Shown: positions 17,620 through 27,399, numbered from the stretch's first letter. The stretch: 64,000 bases of DNA from Hoylesella oralis ATCC 33269 (GCF_000185145.2 NZ_GL833119.1:1418668-1482667), one strand, 5' to 3'. The notes: generated from the sequence alone by a model not told the origin. A program made the numbers and translations.

Positions 17620-18439
17620 TCCGAAACAACGAAATGTATATTCGGTAAACAACTGCTTCTTTGCTATCGGGGAGTGTGTCTCTACAATGAAGAAAATGCG
17701 CGAGAAGTCGGTAAATACGATCGTTACGTCGCCTCCATATAATCTGAATAAAAAATATGGAAAGTATAATGATAACCGGAGCTTTGCCGAATGGGAGAAT
17801 TTAATTGGGCGTGTTGCCGAGGCTGCCAAGCGTGTTCTTACCGATGATGGTAGCTTCTTATTGAATGTATCTCCTGTACCCGATAAGAAAACAAAAGAGA
17901 TTATACCGCTCGATGCTATGGCTTATTTTATATTTAAAAGGCATGGTTATGCTCTTAGGAACAGCATTGTGTGGCATTTTAATAATATGCAAAATTGCGT
18001 AAATAGATTAAGTGGCAGATGGGAAGCTATATTGTGGTTTGTGAAAGATATAGATAATTATCAATTTAACTTGAATGATATAAGGATTCCTTATATAACC
18101 AAAAACGACAAAAGATTAGAGGGAGGGGCAGGAAGAAACCCGACTGATACGTGGAACTTCGATGTGGAAGGGAGCGATTTCTGGTATTTTGACCGTGTAA
18201 ACAATATGACTAAGAACAAACTTGGGCTTGCTGAACATCCATGTATATTTCCCACGCCGATGATAGAGCGTATTATCAAGATGACTACACATAAGGGAGA
18301 TGTGGTGCTGGATCCATTTCTTGGTAGTGGTACCACATTGGTAGCTGCCCAGAAATTGGGTAGAGTAGGGCTTGGAATTGAATTGGATAAGAAATTTGTT
18401 CCTATCATCAAGAAGCGGGTAGATAACGAGGTGTTGTAG
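17597..18439 (+). CDS. DNA methyltransferase 2, beta class
   Basis: This 280-aa beta-class DNA methyltransferase has TSPPYN at residues 44-49 and DPFLGSGTT at 239-247. It is clearly related to its neighbour but diverged, so it probably modifies the other strand of an asymmetric site. ATG 17597 lies inside the end of the first methyltransferase gene (23-bp overlap), which implies coupling. An in-frame TTG at 17573 is possible but less likely. It is the last gene of the AT-rich island. Confidence 0.92.
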   Translation: MAGQIYFSPKQRNVYSVNNCFFAIGECVSTMKKMREKSVNTIVTSPPYNLNKKYGKYNDNRSFAEWENLIGRVAEAAKRVLTDDGSFLLNVSPVPDKKTKEIIPLDAMAYFIFKRHGYALRNSIVWHFNNMQNCVNRLSGRWEAILWFVKDIDNYQFNLNDIRIPYITKNDKRLEGGAGRNPTDTWNFDVEGSDFWYFDRVNNMTKNKLGLAEHPCIFPTPMIERIIKMTTHKGDVVLDPFLGSGTTLVAAQKLGRVGLGIELDKKFVPIIKKRVDNEVL

Positions 18440-18769
18440 AAATTGGCTGGTTTTTAGGAATGCGCTTATATGTTGTTTTTATATTGAAAATAAGTTGTAT
18501 GGTTTGTATATAGGCAATTTGTCTGTATTATCTGTATGTTTTATTTAGATTGTATCATATTTGTATGCCTGCTAAAGATGCTGTATACCGGTGGAATGCT
18601 GTGAAGAAGTCTTTTTCAGGTACAACGTTTTATATATATTATTATGGTGAAATGTTTGCGATGCAGGTAATGCTTTTTTGAGATAGGTTCTTGGCAAAAT
18701 GTTCGTGTTTTATGCCGGTTTTTAGTAACTTTGCACAGCCGAATTGTATTATCAACAGAATAAACAGAT
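18440..18769. other. Intergenic region with a promoter box before the exporter gene
   Basis: No gene is seen. TAACTTTG at 18726-18733 matches the -7 consensus and lies 36 bp before ATG 18770. A clear -33 box was not found. This region marks the right boundary of the AT-rich restriction island. Confidence 0.5.
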
Positions 18770-20098
18770 ATGAACGATAACATTCAGGAAACACATCCGG
18801 TGCAAAGTGTGGCGGATATTCATAAAGATTTGAAAGAAAAAGCCATTTTCCTTGCGGAGTATGCGGCCACTTTAGAGGCCGTGGGCGTACAAACGTCGCG
18901 CATACAGTATAATACTATCCGCATTGCCAAGTCGTTCGGTTATTGGTGCAACATATTGATGTTCCCGCAAACTATCAGCATTACGCTGCACAACGAGAAC
19001 CGCGAGCATTCCTACACCTACGTGAAAAAGACGCCGGCCATGGCGTTGAACTTCAAAATAAATATGAAACTGTCGCATCTCTCGTGGCGTGCGTTCGACG
19101 AAAAGCTCCCTTTAGAGACGTTATGGAGTGAGTTTCGCAGGATTATAAGTGAGCCCCGTGAGAGTCGTTGGACGGTGCTGATCCTTGTAGCCTTTGCCAA
19201 TGCCTGCTTTTGCAGGCTGTTCGATGGCAACTATACCTCGATGTGTATCGTTTGGATAGCCACTTTCGTGGGCTTCTTCGTACGACAGGAGTTGACAAAA
19301 CGCCGTTGGAACGTACTCGCGGTGTTCACTATATGTTCGTTTGTTTCCACGATGATCGGCGCCACCGATTATCTCTATTTCCACGGAGGCACCGAAGATA
19401 TGTCGTTAGGAACGTCGATGCTTTACCTTATACCGGGCGTCCCTATCATCAATGGGGTAATGGATACGATCGATAAGCATGTACTTAACGGCTTCGCCCG
19501 ACTGCTCAATGCCGGATTGCTTATCGTAAGTATAGCCTTGGGACTGTCGTTTACGCTTACCATCTTTGATGTCAACCCCTTCGTGTTTACCAAACTAACG
19601 CGGCCGGATGTCGTTTCAGCAGCCGTAGCCGATGGACTTTTCGCCGCTGTAGCGGGAACCGGCTTCGCTATAATATCCAATCCGCCGCGAAAGGCATTAT
19701 TTATAACAGCCTGTCTTTCGTGTGTCGGGCACGGCGTTCGCTATTTCTTCATGCACCATCCGCAATTCATGTGCGACCAAGTGGTAGCCTCTTCGCTTGC
19801 CGGACTTGTGGTGGGATTGCTCGCAGTGCCCGCTGCAATGAAGATACACTATCCGGCTGAGGGCTTTGCATTCCCCGCTTTGCTTGCTATGGTGCCCGGA
19901 ATGTTTGCCTATAAAGCCGTTCGCGACCTGATAGATATAGTGCAGATGCCCGATGTGGCGAACGAATATATTACACGGTTCTTCCATAATTCGTCGCTTA
20001 CGGTAATGGTTATGTTCGGTATGGTGGCTTGTTGTGTCATCCCGATCTTCCTTTTCCGCAAAGAGACGTTCTCTGTAACGCGCAAGGAAGGCAAATAA
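18770..20098 (+). CDS. ThrE-type threonine/serine exporter family protein
   Basis: This 442-aa protein has a hydrophilic N-terminal section of about 130 residues, followed by around ten membrane helices in two blocks. The layout is that of the fused ThrE N-terminal and C-terminal (DUF1212/DUF3815-like) domains. The N-terminal part shows the family features FLAEYAATLEAVGVQTSRI and FGYWCNILMFPQTI. Members export small amino acids; the substrate here is assumed from the family. The next gene follows after 21 bp. Confidence 0.85.
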   Translation: MNDNIQETHPVQSVADIHKDLKEKAIFLAEYAATLEAVGVQTSRIQYNTIRIAKSFGYWCNILMFPQTISITLHNENREHSYTYVKKTPAMALNFKINMKLSHLSWRAFDEKLPLETLWSEFRRIISEPRESRWTVLILVAFANACFCRLFDGNYTSMCIVWIATFVGFFVRQELTKRRWNVLAVFTICSFVSTMIGATDYLYFHGGTEDMSLGTSMLYLIPGVPIINGVMDTIDKHVLNGFARLLNAGLLIVSIALGLSFTLTIFDVNPFVFTKLTRPDVVSAAVADGLFAAVAGTGFAIISNPPRKALFITACLSCVGHGVRYFFMHHPQFMCDQVVASSLAGLVVGLLAVPAAMKIHYPAEGFAFPALLAMVPGMFAYKAVRDLIDIVQMPDVANEYITRFFHNSSLTVMVMFGMVACCVIPIFLFRKETFSVTRKEGK

Positions 20099-20119
20099 TC
20101 TTTTGATAGGAGGAAGAAA

Positions 20120-20890
20120 ATGAAGCATGCAATCGTAATGGGAGCTTCGTCGGGCATAGGGCGCGAGGTGGCTAAACTGCTGTTGGAAGAAGGGTGGAGC
20201 GTAGGCTTGGCGGCGCGGCGCACGGAGCCTATGGAAGAAATGCGCAAGGTCTATCCCGATTTGGCGACGGTAATGTGCATCGATATAACGGCCGATGACG
20301 CCCCCGCACGGCTGCTGCAACTCGTAGAAACGATGGGCGGAGTGCAGTTGTACCTGCATGCTTCGGGCATCGGAAAGCAGAACCGGCAGCTCGAAGCGGG
20401 CATTGAAGCACGCACGATAGCTACCAATGTGGCGGGTTTTGCGAGCATGATCGACACCATGTTCGGCTATATGGCGGCGCATGGGGGCGGACATATCGCC
20501 GTTATCTCGTCGGTTGCGGGTACCAAGGGCTTAGGTCCGGCAGCGGCATACAGCGCTTCGAAGGCTTTCCAGAGCACCTATATTCAGGCTTTGGAGCAGC
20601 TCTCGAACAGCCGTAAGCTCGGTATATCGTTTACAGACATACGTCCCGGCTTCGTAGATACCGACCTCTTGACGGGCGACAGCTATCCCATGTTGATGCA
20701 AAAAGGCCCTGTGGCGCGGCAGATTGTGCGGGCTATCGGGCGTAGGCGCCATGTGTGCGTGATAGATTGGCGTTATCGGGCGCTCGTATTTCTATGGCGC
20801 AGGCTGCCCAATTGGCTGTGGCGACGTGTACGTTTCGCCCCTGTATCTACATTACATGCGACTCCGCCCAAAGAAGAATCAGTACGCTGA
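20120..20890 (+). CDS. Short-chain dehydrogenase/reductase
   Basis: This 256-aa classical SDR has the nucleotide motif GASSGIG (residues 8-14), the HASG strand (equivalent to NAAG), the active-site serine in ISSVAG and the catalytic Y-x3-K in YSASK. A basic, tryptophan-rich C-terminal part (WRYRALVFLWRRLPNWLWRRVRF) may associate with the membrane. The substrate is unknown. Its last 44 bp overlap the convergent ECF sigma gene. Confidence 0.88.
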   Translation: MKHAIVMGASSGIGREVAKLLLEEGWSVGLAARRTEPMEEMRKVYPDLATVMCIDITADDAPARLLQLVETMGGVQLYLHASGIGKQNRQLEAGIEARTIATNVAGFASMIDTMFGYMAAHGGGHIAVISSVAGTKGLGPAAAYSASKAFQSTYIQALEQLSNSRKLGISFTDIRPGFVDTDLLTGDSYPMLMQKGPVARQIVRAIGRRRHVCVIDWRYRALVFLWRRLPNWLWRRVRFAPVSTLHATPPKEESVR

Positions 20891-21467
20891 TGACCTCTTT
20901 CGTATATTGCGGGAAGCGTTTCCGTAATGCCGAAAGCGTTTTGGTGATATGTTTTTCTACGACTTTTACGGAGATATCCAACCGTGTGGCTATCTCCTTG
21001 TTCTTGAGTCCTTGTATTCTACTCAGTTCGAAAACTTCGCGTGTGCGCGGCGGAAGTTCTTCCATCGCCTTATATATTTCTTCTCTCAGTTCATCGAAGA
21101 GCATCTTTCCGTCGGCTCTTCCTGTGAAGTCGGTATGATACAGCAACTCCGAACCCTGTGTATGTACCATGATTTTGGCTTTATAGTCTTGTACAATGGC
21201 CAAATGCTTCAGATGGTTAAGACAACGATTTCGTACCATTGTGAAGAGTAGAGACGACAGGGAAGTGACGACGATGGTATTGCGATCTTCCCAAAGTTGT
21301 AGGAAACACTCCTGAACAATGTCCTTAGATGTTTCTTGAACATCGAGAAAATGCGACGCATAATTACGGAGACGAGGATATAAAGTTTTAAAAAGGAACT
21401 CAAAGGCGTGCTTGTCTCCGTTTTTAATGGCTATAAATAGTTGATCTTCTCCTACAATTTTTGGCAT
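20847..21467 (-). CDS. ECF-type RNA polymerase sigma factor (sigma-70 family)
   Basis: This 206-aa sigma factor has region 2 (HAFEFLFKTLYPRLRNYASHFL, about residues 17-38; QETSKDIVQECFLQLWEDR) and region 4 (ELPPRTREVFELSRIQGLKNKEIATRL). It is the type that works with FecR anti-sigma factors to switch on SusC/SusD loci. ATG 21467 is chosen because the -7 box at 21490-21497 lies downstream of the longer alternative at 21500. Its likely partner, FecR at 22660, is on the other strand and separated by the alkyltransferase gene, an unusual split. Confidence 0.9.
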   Translation of the reverse strand: MPKIVGEDQLFIAIKNGDKHAFEFLFKTLYPRLRNYASHFLDVQETSKDIVQECFLQLWEDRNTIVVTSLSSLLFTMVRNRCLNHLKHLAIVQDYKAKIMVHTQGSELLYHTDFTGRADGKMLFDELREEIYKAMEELPPRTREVFELSRIQGLKNKEIATRLDISVKVVEKHITKTLSALRKRFPQYTKEVISVLILLWAESHVM

Positions 21468-21489
21468 CTTTAGATTGCAAACTGTGTCG

Positions 21490-21497
21490 CAAAAATA
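21490..21497 (-). promoter_or_regulatory. Putative -7 box TATTTTTG for the ECF sigma gene
   Basis: A minus-strand TATTTTTG fits TAnnTTTG and ends 22 bp before ATG 21467, giving a very short leader. It rules against the upstream in-frame start at 21500. Confidence 0.45.
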
Positions 21498-21731
21498 CAA
21501 AAATAAATAAGAAATAGCAAATATTCTCTCCTTTTTTCCGATATATTGGTTTGTTTTTGCGGTACGGTTTGTTGTTTCTATTTGGGGGTGAGATGATGAA
21601 TGGGCGGGAAAAAGAGGGGAGGCAGGTTTATGGGAGATGAGAAGCGGGAATAGCGGGAATTTGGCTCGTTTAAGTTTTTCATGCCTCCCTGAAATAGGCT
21701 GCTGAGGGGATGATGGCTATTTTAAGAAGAT

Positions 21732-22256
21732 TTAGAAAAGCAGAGTTCTTGAGATGCGAAGCGGGTTCTTTTTCTCTAAAGCCAATAACCACGCCTTGCG
21801 TTCCGTACCTCCGGCATAGCCGGTAAGGCTGCCATCGGCGCCTACAACACGGTGGCAGGGAATGATGATGCTAATGGGATTGTGCCCCACGGCGCCGCCT
21901 ACGGCTTGTGCCGATAGGCTTTCGATGCCGCGCAGGTTCGCCATGTGGCGGGCGATATGCCCGTATGTTACGGTTGTTCCGTAGGGAATGGTCTGCAGAA
22001 TGCGCCACACTTCGAGGCGGAAAGCCGTGCCTTGCGGACTCAGGGGAGGCGGATTGTTTGGATTGGTGCCGCTGAAATAGGCATCGAGCCATGCCTTTGT
22101 CTGCAGAAACACTGGCAGGTGGGGATGCGAGATATCGGTATTGCATGTGTTGGCAGCATATTTTTGTCCTGTAAACTGTAACCTTATCAACGCTTTGCCG
22201 TCGCTGAAAAGCTCGATATCTCCGATGGGTGATTTATATATATTAATGTATATCAT
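21732..22256 (-). CDS. Methylated-DNA-protein cysteine methyltransferase (O6-alkylguanine repair)
   Basis: This 174-aa suicide repair protein transfers alkyl groups from O6-alkylguanine to its active cysteine. The acceptor motif is I-P-C-H-R (IIPCHRVVG), preceded by the helix-turn-helix part (TTVTYGHIARHM) and AQAVGGAVGHNP. ATG 22256 (MIYINIYKSPIGDIEL) is preferred to the in-frame ATG at 22298, which adds a charged, unconserved leader. It lies 264 bp before the sigma gene on the same strand. Confidence 0.93.
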   Translation of the reverse strand: MIYINIYKSPIGDIELFSDGKALIRLQFTGQKYAANTCNTDISHPHLPVFLQTKAWLDAYFSGTNPNNPPPLSPQGTAFRLEVWRILQTIPYGTTVTYGHIARHMANLRGIESLSAQAVGGAVGHNPISIIIPCHRVVGADGSLTGYAGGTERKAWLLALEKKNPLRISRTLLF

Positions 22257-22659
22257 TGTTTGTTGCCTCCTTCTGTCTTTTTTGTTTTCTGTGTTCATAA
22301 GTTTTGCATCTCGGTTGTAAAGATAAAAAAACTATTCGGAAACGAGGAAAAAACGGTCTTTTTTCTTGGCTTCTTGGCCGAGGTTCCGACGATAGACGGC
22401 CTGTTTACAGAGGTCGGAGCATATCTTTATTACGCACAGACCGTACTTCTGTTTTCGATAGATGTACGGTTTGTGCGGAGCGTGTGGTGCAGAGAGTTTT
22501 TATATTTTCTGCAAGGAAAAATATTTTTTTGTAGGAGTAGAGGGGGGTAACGAACTTTTGAGTTGTCATATAAATGTAACCGCATGAAAATACAGGAGCG
22601 AACAAACAGAATAAGCAACTCTAAACAGCGGAAAATAACCTGACAACCAAGACAAGAAG
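22257..22659. other. Divergent intergenic region between the alkyltransferase and fecR
   Basis: No gene is supported; the small open frames here give low-complexity, aromatic-rich peptides. No TAnnTTTG box is seen on the plus strand, so fecR may depend on an alternative (ECF) promoter that I cannot recognise. Confidence 0.4.
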
Positions 22660-23643
22660 ATGAACAATCTACAAGATATGGAAAATCTTGCAAAGCAATA
22701 CTTCGAGGGGAGTATTCGGCGCGAGGATGAGCATGTACTGCTGGCATTTGTGGAGCAGAGCGATGCTAACCGCGAACTATTTCGCCAATGGGGAGACCTT
22801 TGGGCGAAGATACATATTGCCGATGCCGATACTCAAAAGGCATGGCATGTCATCGAGAAACATATCGATAAAACGAAAGAAACGGCGCATATGTATCGTG
22901 GCGGCATGACCAAGAAGTGGCGTATTGCCGTGGCGGCAGCGTCGGTTGTGGCGCTCATAGCCCTATCGTCGGTACTTACGTTGAAATTTGCAGATATGAC
23001 AACCGCCGAGAGTTTCTATACCTGTGAGGCCCCAATGGGCAGCCGGTCGCAGGTAACTCTGCCCGACGGCTCCAGAATATGGCTGAATGCCGGCTCTACT
23101 TTGCGCTATTCTACCTTATTTAATAATAAACATCGCGAGGTAGAATTGCAAGGTGAGGCTTATTTCGAAGTGGCCAAGCACGACGGAATCGAGTTTACAG
23201 TAAAGACGAAAGGCTATGATGTTGTGGTAAAGGGCACGAAATTCGATGTTTCGGCCTACAGCAACGACCGCTTGGTTACCACTGAACTGCTCGAAGGCAG
23301 TGTGGCTATTCATGCCGAGGCAGGCGAATTGATGATGAAACCGGGCGAAACGGTAACGTTGGACAAACAGTCGGGCGAGCTTACCAAATCGGTTTCGAAG
23401 AGGAATACGAGCGCATGGATAGTCGATGCCACCGAATATGATAATATTACATTGGCCGATTTAGCCAAGGTGCTATCGCGTAAATACGACGTAAATATAC
23501 AGATTGAGAGCGCCCGTTTGCGATCCGAGCGTTTTGCAGTGTCGCTGCATAACGGCGAAACAATAGAAGAAGTGCTCTCGGGGTTGCAGAAAACGGCGCC
23601 CATACGCGTCAGTCGGCACGGTAAGGATATACGTTTGCGCTGA
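22660..23643 (+). CDS. FecR-type anti-sigma factor
   Basis: This 327-aa inner-membrane regulator holds an ECF sigma factor until a signal arrives from the TonB-dependent transducer. It has an N-terminal cytoplasmic sigma-binding part (about 1-85), one membrane helix (about 87-108), a periplasmic FecR domain (GSRSQVTLPDGSRIWLNAGSTLRY, about 122-145; LQGEAYFEVAKH) and a C-terminal DUF4974-like domain (NITLADLAKVLSRKYDVNI). It lies 173 bp upstream of a SusC with an STN domain, the usual signalling partner. Confidence 0.93.
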   Translation: MNNLQDMENLAKQYFEGSIRREDEHVLLAFVEQSDANRELFRQWGDLWAKIHIADADTQKAWHVIEKHIDKTKETAHMYRGGMTKKWRIAVAAASVVALIALSSVLTLKFADMTTAESFYTCEAPMGSRSQVTLPDGSRIWLNAGSTLRYSTLFNNKHREVELQGEAYFEVAKHDGIEFTVKTKGYDVVVKGTKFDVSAYSNDRLVTTELLEGSVAIHAEAGELMMKPGETVTLDKQSGELTKSVSKRNTSAWIVDATEYDNITLADLAKVLSRKYDVNIQIESARLRSERFAVSLHNGETIEEVLSGLQKTAPIRVSRHGKDIRLR

Positions 23644-23816
23644 CTTTCTATCCTGAAAATAAACTACTTATAAACCAATCTGCTATTACAAATCAAAGCT
23701 CATAATCAGTAATTAATACTCAATATTACGGTCGACCGGTACAAACGCGAGACCTGAAAATAATACTGCTTAAAAACAAACTTAAATAATAATTAATTAA
23801 AAACATCGAATCTAAA

Positions 23817-26800
23817 ATGAAACTCACCATGAACAAAAAGCAAACTTATTTGCTATGGTTGATTTTTGCTGTTTCACTATTCTTCTCGGTAGGTGCAAGT
23901 GCGCAGACTGTAACGAAGACATTTAAGAACGAGTCGCTGAAGACAGTGCTGAAAGAAGTGGAACGGCAGACAAAAATGTCGGTCATCTATAATGTGGATG
24001 AAGTAGACACAAACAGAAAAATTACAGCGTCTTTCAAGCAAACACCCGTACGCGAAGTGTTGACAAGAGTGCTCGGAACCGGTAATAGTTTCGACATTCA
24101 GAACAAGATGATTACCATTCGTAAGCGCTTGGAAGGCCAAGAAAGCAGTGTACAGCCAAGGAGTACACAAGGCGTAACGCGGAAGATTTCGGGAAAGGTG
24201 GTAGATACAACGGGGGAGCCTCTTATCGGAGTGAGCGTAAAAGTGCGGAACTCCGGTATCGCTGTGGTAACAAATGTGGACGGTGAATATGCAATTACCA
24301 CCAATGAAAGTAACCCCGCGTTAGAGTTTTCATACATAGGATTTGCTCCACAAACACTGCTTGCCGGCGGAAGAAGTGTGCTTAACGTTACTTTGCGCGA
24401 AGAAGAAAACAAGCTGCAAGAGGTGGTCGTTACCGCTATGGGTATTCAGCGTAAGGAGAGTTCACTAACCTACGCCACTCAACGCGTAAAGGCTGAAGAC
24501 CTTATGAAAGTACAAGATCCTAACGTGGCTAATTCTTTAGAAGGGAAGGTCTCAGGTATAACGATTACACCTAATGCAGGTGGTGCCGGTGGTGCATCGA
24601 AAATTATTCTTCGTGGAAATAAATCAATTCTCGGGAGTAGCACTCCTTTGATTGTTGTAGATGGTGTTCCAATGGAGAATTCTACACGTGGACAACGTGG
24701 ATTCGGCGGTGGTGAAGGTTTTGAATATTCCAGTATATCGGAAGGTTCGGATCCTTTGTCGCTTATAAACCCTGACGATATCGAGTCGATGAACGTACTC
24801 AAGGGTGCTAATGCCGCTGCACTTTACGGTTCGCGTGCAGCCAATGGGGTTATTATGATTACGACAAAGAAAGGCCGTGAGGGTAAACTCGATATTAATT
24901 TCACATCGAATATTACGTTCGATACTCCTCTTCTTACGCCGAAGTTCCAAAATATATATGGAGCATCTGAAGAGGCTACCGGCGGAATTTCTCTTAACAG
25001 TTGGGGGCCGAAATTGACAGAACGTCCCGATAATAAGCTGGTTATCGATGCTCCTATGGGTGATCGGTTTTATGACAAAACACATCCGGTGCATTTGCGT
25101 AACTTTGCTCATGATGATGTAAAAGATTTCTTCCGTACAGGAGTTACTACTAATAATTCCGTATCCTTATCTGGCGGAACAGAGTTAATGCGCTCTTATT
25201 TCTCGATGGCAAATAGTCATGCGAATGGAATGATGCGTACTAATTCTTATAATCGTAATTCATTCAATTTTCGCCAGACATTTAAATTCTTCAAACGTTT
25301 GAATATTGATGTGTCTTTAAACTATGCTGAAACCATAACACGTAATCGTCCCGGCGGTGGTACTGTGGGCAATCCTCTTTACCATCTTTATACTGCACCG
25401 CGTAACTTAGATATGGGGTATTATCGAAATAATTATTATGTAGCGGACGGACGTTGGACATCTGGATTGCAAGCTTATTATAAATTAGATCCGACAACGG
25501 GCAACTTTAAATATACATCTGGTCAGCGTGCAGATCTTACTGGTCCTCTTCAGAATTGGGCTTTCTTATCAAAAAATAATAATAACCCTTATTGGTTACT
25601 CAATATGAATGGTAGTAAGCAGATAGAAAATCGTCTTTTTGGAACGATAACTGCCAAGGTTGATATCTATGATGGTTTGGATTTTCAAGTACGTATGAAC
25701 TATAATCAGTTGCGTTTTCATAGTACTAGCCGTCAATGTGCCACAACATTCTCACCCGATAATATCGTAGACTATGGTCGCTTTTGGGACTCTGAAGCTA
25801 AGACAACTGAGATTTATACCGATTATCTGTTGAGTTATAATAAACAGTTTGGTGATTATGTCGTATCGGCAACAGCTGGTTTTGTGGGCCATACTATCAA
25901 GTCTACAAATAAAGGAACTTCTATTGAGCAGGCTACTTATCTTGATCCGTTAATGAGAAAGCTACCGACTAAGGTTAATTATTTTGAGACTAATGCTGGT
26001 GATCGTGGAGTGACAACAACCTCGAAAAGTTCGAATTGGGACCGTGCATGGCTTTTTACTGCTCAATTAGGCTGGAAGGATATGGTTTATATTGACGGTT
26101 CTTTCCGTCGAGACTGGTATCGTCCTTATCGTATATTTAAGCAAAAAGGGGCTATATCTAAAGATTATTTTGATTTTTATGGTGTGGGTGCGAATGCTAT
26201 AGTTAGTTCTATGGTTAAATTACCAAAGTGGTTTAGTTATTTAAAGTATCGTATTTCATACTCAGAAGCAGGAAATTCGATACCAAATAATGCTTATAGT
26301 GCTATTCGTACCAATCTTCAATCGGGAGCTGCAGCAGGAAGTGGTTATGTCGGGGAATTCCATCCCGGTCCTGAAAAGACAGGTTCTTTCGAGACAGGTA
26401 TAGAAACTCTGTTCTTTGGAGAACGTTTGAGCTTTGATTTTACCTATTATAATGCAACGGTACGTGACCTATTTATGACAGCCGGAACTTCGAGTGGTCT
26501 TACTGCATTATATAATTCAGCACGTGTGCGTAATCAAGGATTTGAAGCTACAATAGGTTATGATTTCTATCCTGTAAGGAAATTACGCTGGCGTACTTCT
26601 TATAATGTGTCGTTCAATAATAACAAAATCTTGGAGACTGCATTTGATAAACAGGGTAAAGAAATGCTTATTCAACAAAATGTAGCTGGTGCGCGTGTAC
26701 GTTATAAGAGAGGTGGTTCTGTAGGAGATATGTATGTAAGCGACTTTCAACGTAATGCAGATGGAACAATTGCTGTAGCTAATGATGGCAGTCCCAAACT

Positions 26801-27380
26801 GGATAATTCTGGTAAAAACGATATTTTTGTGGGGAACATGAATTCTAAGTGGCAGATGGGTTGGAGCAATACGTTTACTTATAAAAACTTCAATTTGTTC
26901 TTCTTGATTAATGGACGTATTGGTGGTAAGGTGATTTCGTTAACTGAATCTTATCTTGATTATTACGGAGTATCTAAAAGAAGTGGTGATGCGCGTTCAC
27001 GTGCGGAAGCTAACAATATTGTTGCGAAAGATTATGGTAACCAACCCGGTATCGAACTTCCTGATGGTAGTGGCCGCATTGTACCGATTGATAAGTATTA
27101 TAAGGTATTAGGTGGTTCGTCTAATCCTCTCAATTATGTCTATAATGCAACGAACTTCCGTTTGCGCGAGTTATCGTTAGGTTATACGTTTCGTGATCTT
27201 TTGGGCATGAATCATAATCTTTCGGTATCATTCATCGCACGTAATTTATTCTTCTTATATAAAGACTGTCCTACCGATCCCGATGTTTCACTGTCTACAG
27301 GTAATGGGCTTGGAGGCTTTGAGTTATTCAACATGCCCTCTTCGAGATCATATGGTCTTTCGCTGAAAGTTAATTTCTAA
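23817..27380 (+). CDS. SusC/RagA-family TonB-dependent transducer with STN domain (locus 1)
   Basis: This 1187-aa outer-membrane receptor has a signal peptide (to about residue 29, ending GASAQ) and an STN signalling domain (about 32-105). A carboxypeptidase-like repeat domain (KISGKVVDTTGEPLIGVSV), the plug (LQEVVVTAMGI onward) and a C-terminal beta-barrel follow. With SusD it should import large oligosaccharides, and the STN domain would signal to FecR and the ECF sigma factor. ATG 23829 is an alternative start. From about 24500 the gene is visibly more AT-rich than its N-terminal part. SusD follows after 19 bp. Confidence 0.95.
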   Translation: MKLTMNKKQTYLLWLIFAVSLFFSVGASAQTVTKTFKNESLKTVLKEVERQTKMSVIYNVDEVDTNRKITASFKQTPVREVLTRVLGTGNSFDIQNKMITIRKRLEGQESSVQPRSTQGVTRKISGKVVDTTGEPLIGVSVKVRNSGIAVVTNVDGEYAITTNESNPALEFSYIGFAPQTLLAGGRSVLNVTLREEENKLQEVVVTAMGIQRKESSLTYATQRVKAEDLMKVQDPNVANSLEGKVSGITITPNAGGAGGASKIILRGNKSILGSSTPLIVVDGVPMENSTRGQRGFGGGEGFEYSSISEGSDPLSLINPDDIESMNVLKGANAAALYGSRAANGVIMITTKKGREGKLDINFTSNITFDTPLLTPKFQNIYGASEEATGGISLNSWGPKLTERPDNKLVIDAPMGDRFYDKTHPVHLRNFAHDDVKDFFRTGVTTNNSVSLSGGTELMRSYFSMANSHANGMMRTNSYNRNSFNFRQTFKFFKRLNIDVSLNYAETITRNRPGGGTVGNPLYHLYTAPRNLDMGYYRNNYYVADGRWTSGLQAYYKLDPTTGNFKYTSGQRADLTGPLQNWAFLSKNNNNPYWLLNMNGSKQIENRLFGTITAKVDIYDGLDFQVRMNYNQLRFHSTSRQCATTFSPDNIVDYGRFWDSEAKTTEIYTDYLLSYNKQFGDYVVSATAGFVGHTIKSTNKGTSIEQATYLDPLMRKLPTKVNYFETNAGDRGVTTTSKSSNWDRAWLFTAQLGWKDMVYIDGSFRRDWYRPYRIFKQKGAISKDYFDFYGVGANAIVSSMVKLPKWFSYLKYRISYSEAGNSIPNNAYSAIRTNLQSGAAAGSGYVGEFHPGPEKTGSFETGIETLFFGERLSFDFTYYNATVRDLFMTAGTSSGLTALYNSARVRNQGFEATIGYDFYPVRKLRWRTSYNVSFNNNKILETAFDKQGKEMLIQQNVAGARVRYKRGGSVGDMYVSDFQRNADGTIAVANDGSPKLDNSGKNDIFVGNMNSKWQMGWSNTFTYKNFNLFFLINGRIGGKVISLTESYLDYYGVSKRSGDARSRAEANNIVAKDYGNQPGIELPDGSGRIVPIDKYYKVLGGSSNPLNYVYNATNFRLRELSLGYTFRDLLGMNHNLSVSFIARNLFFLYKDCPTDPDVSLSTGNGLGGFELFNMPSSRSYGLSLKVNF

Positions 27381-27399
27381 TTACCTAAAAAATAAGAAA

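Noticed and set aside
22260..22550. Plus-strand frame of 96 codons before fecR
   Set aside because: The product is aromatic and low in complexity with no signal or domain; it overlaps the likely control region.
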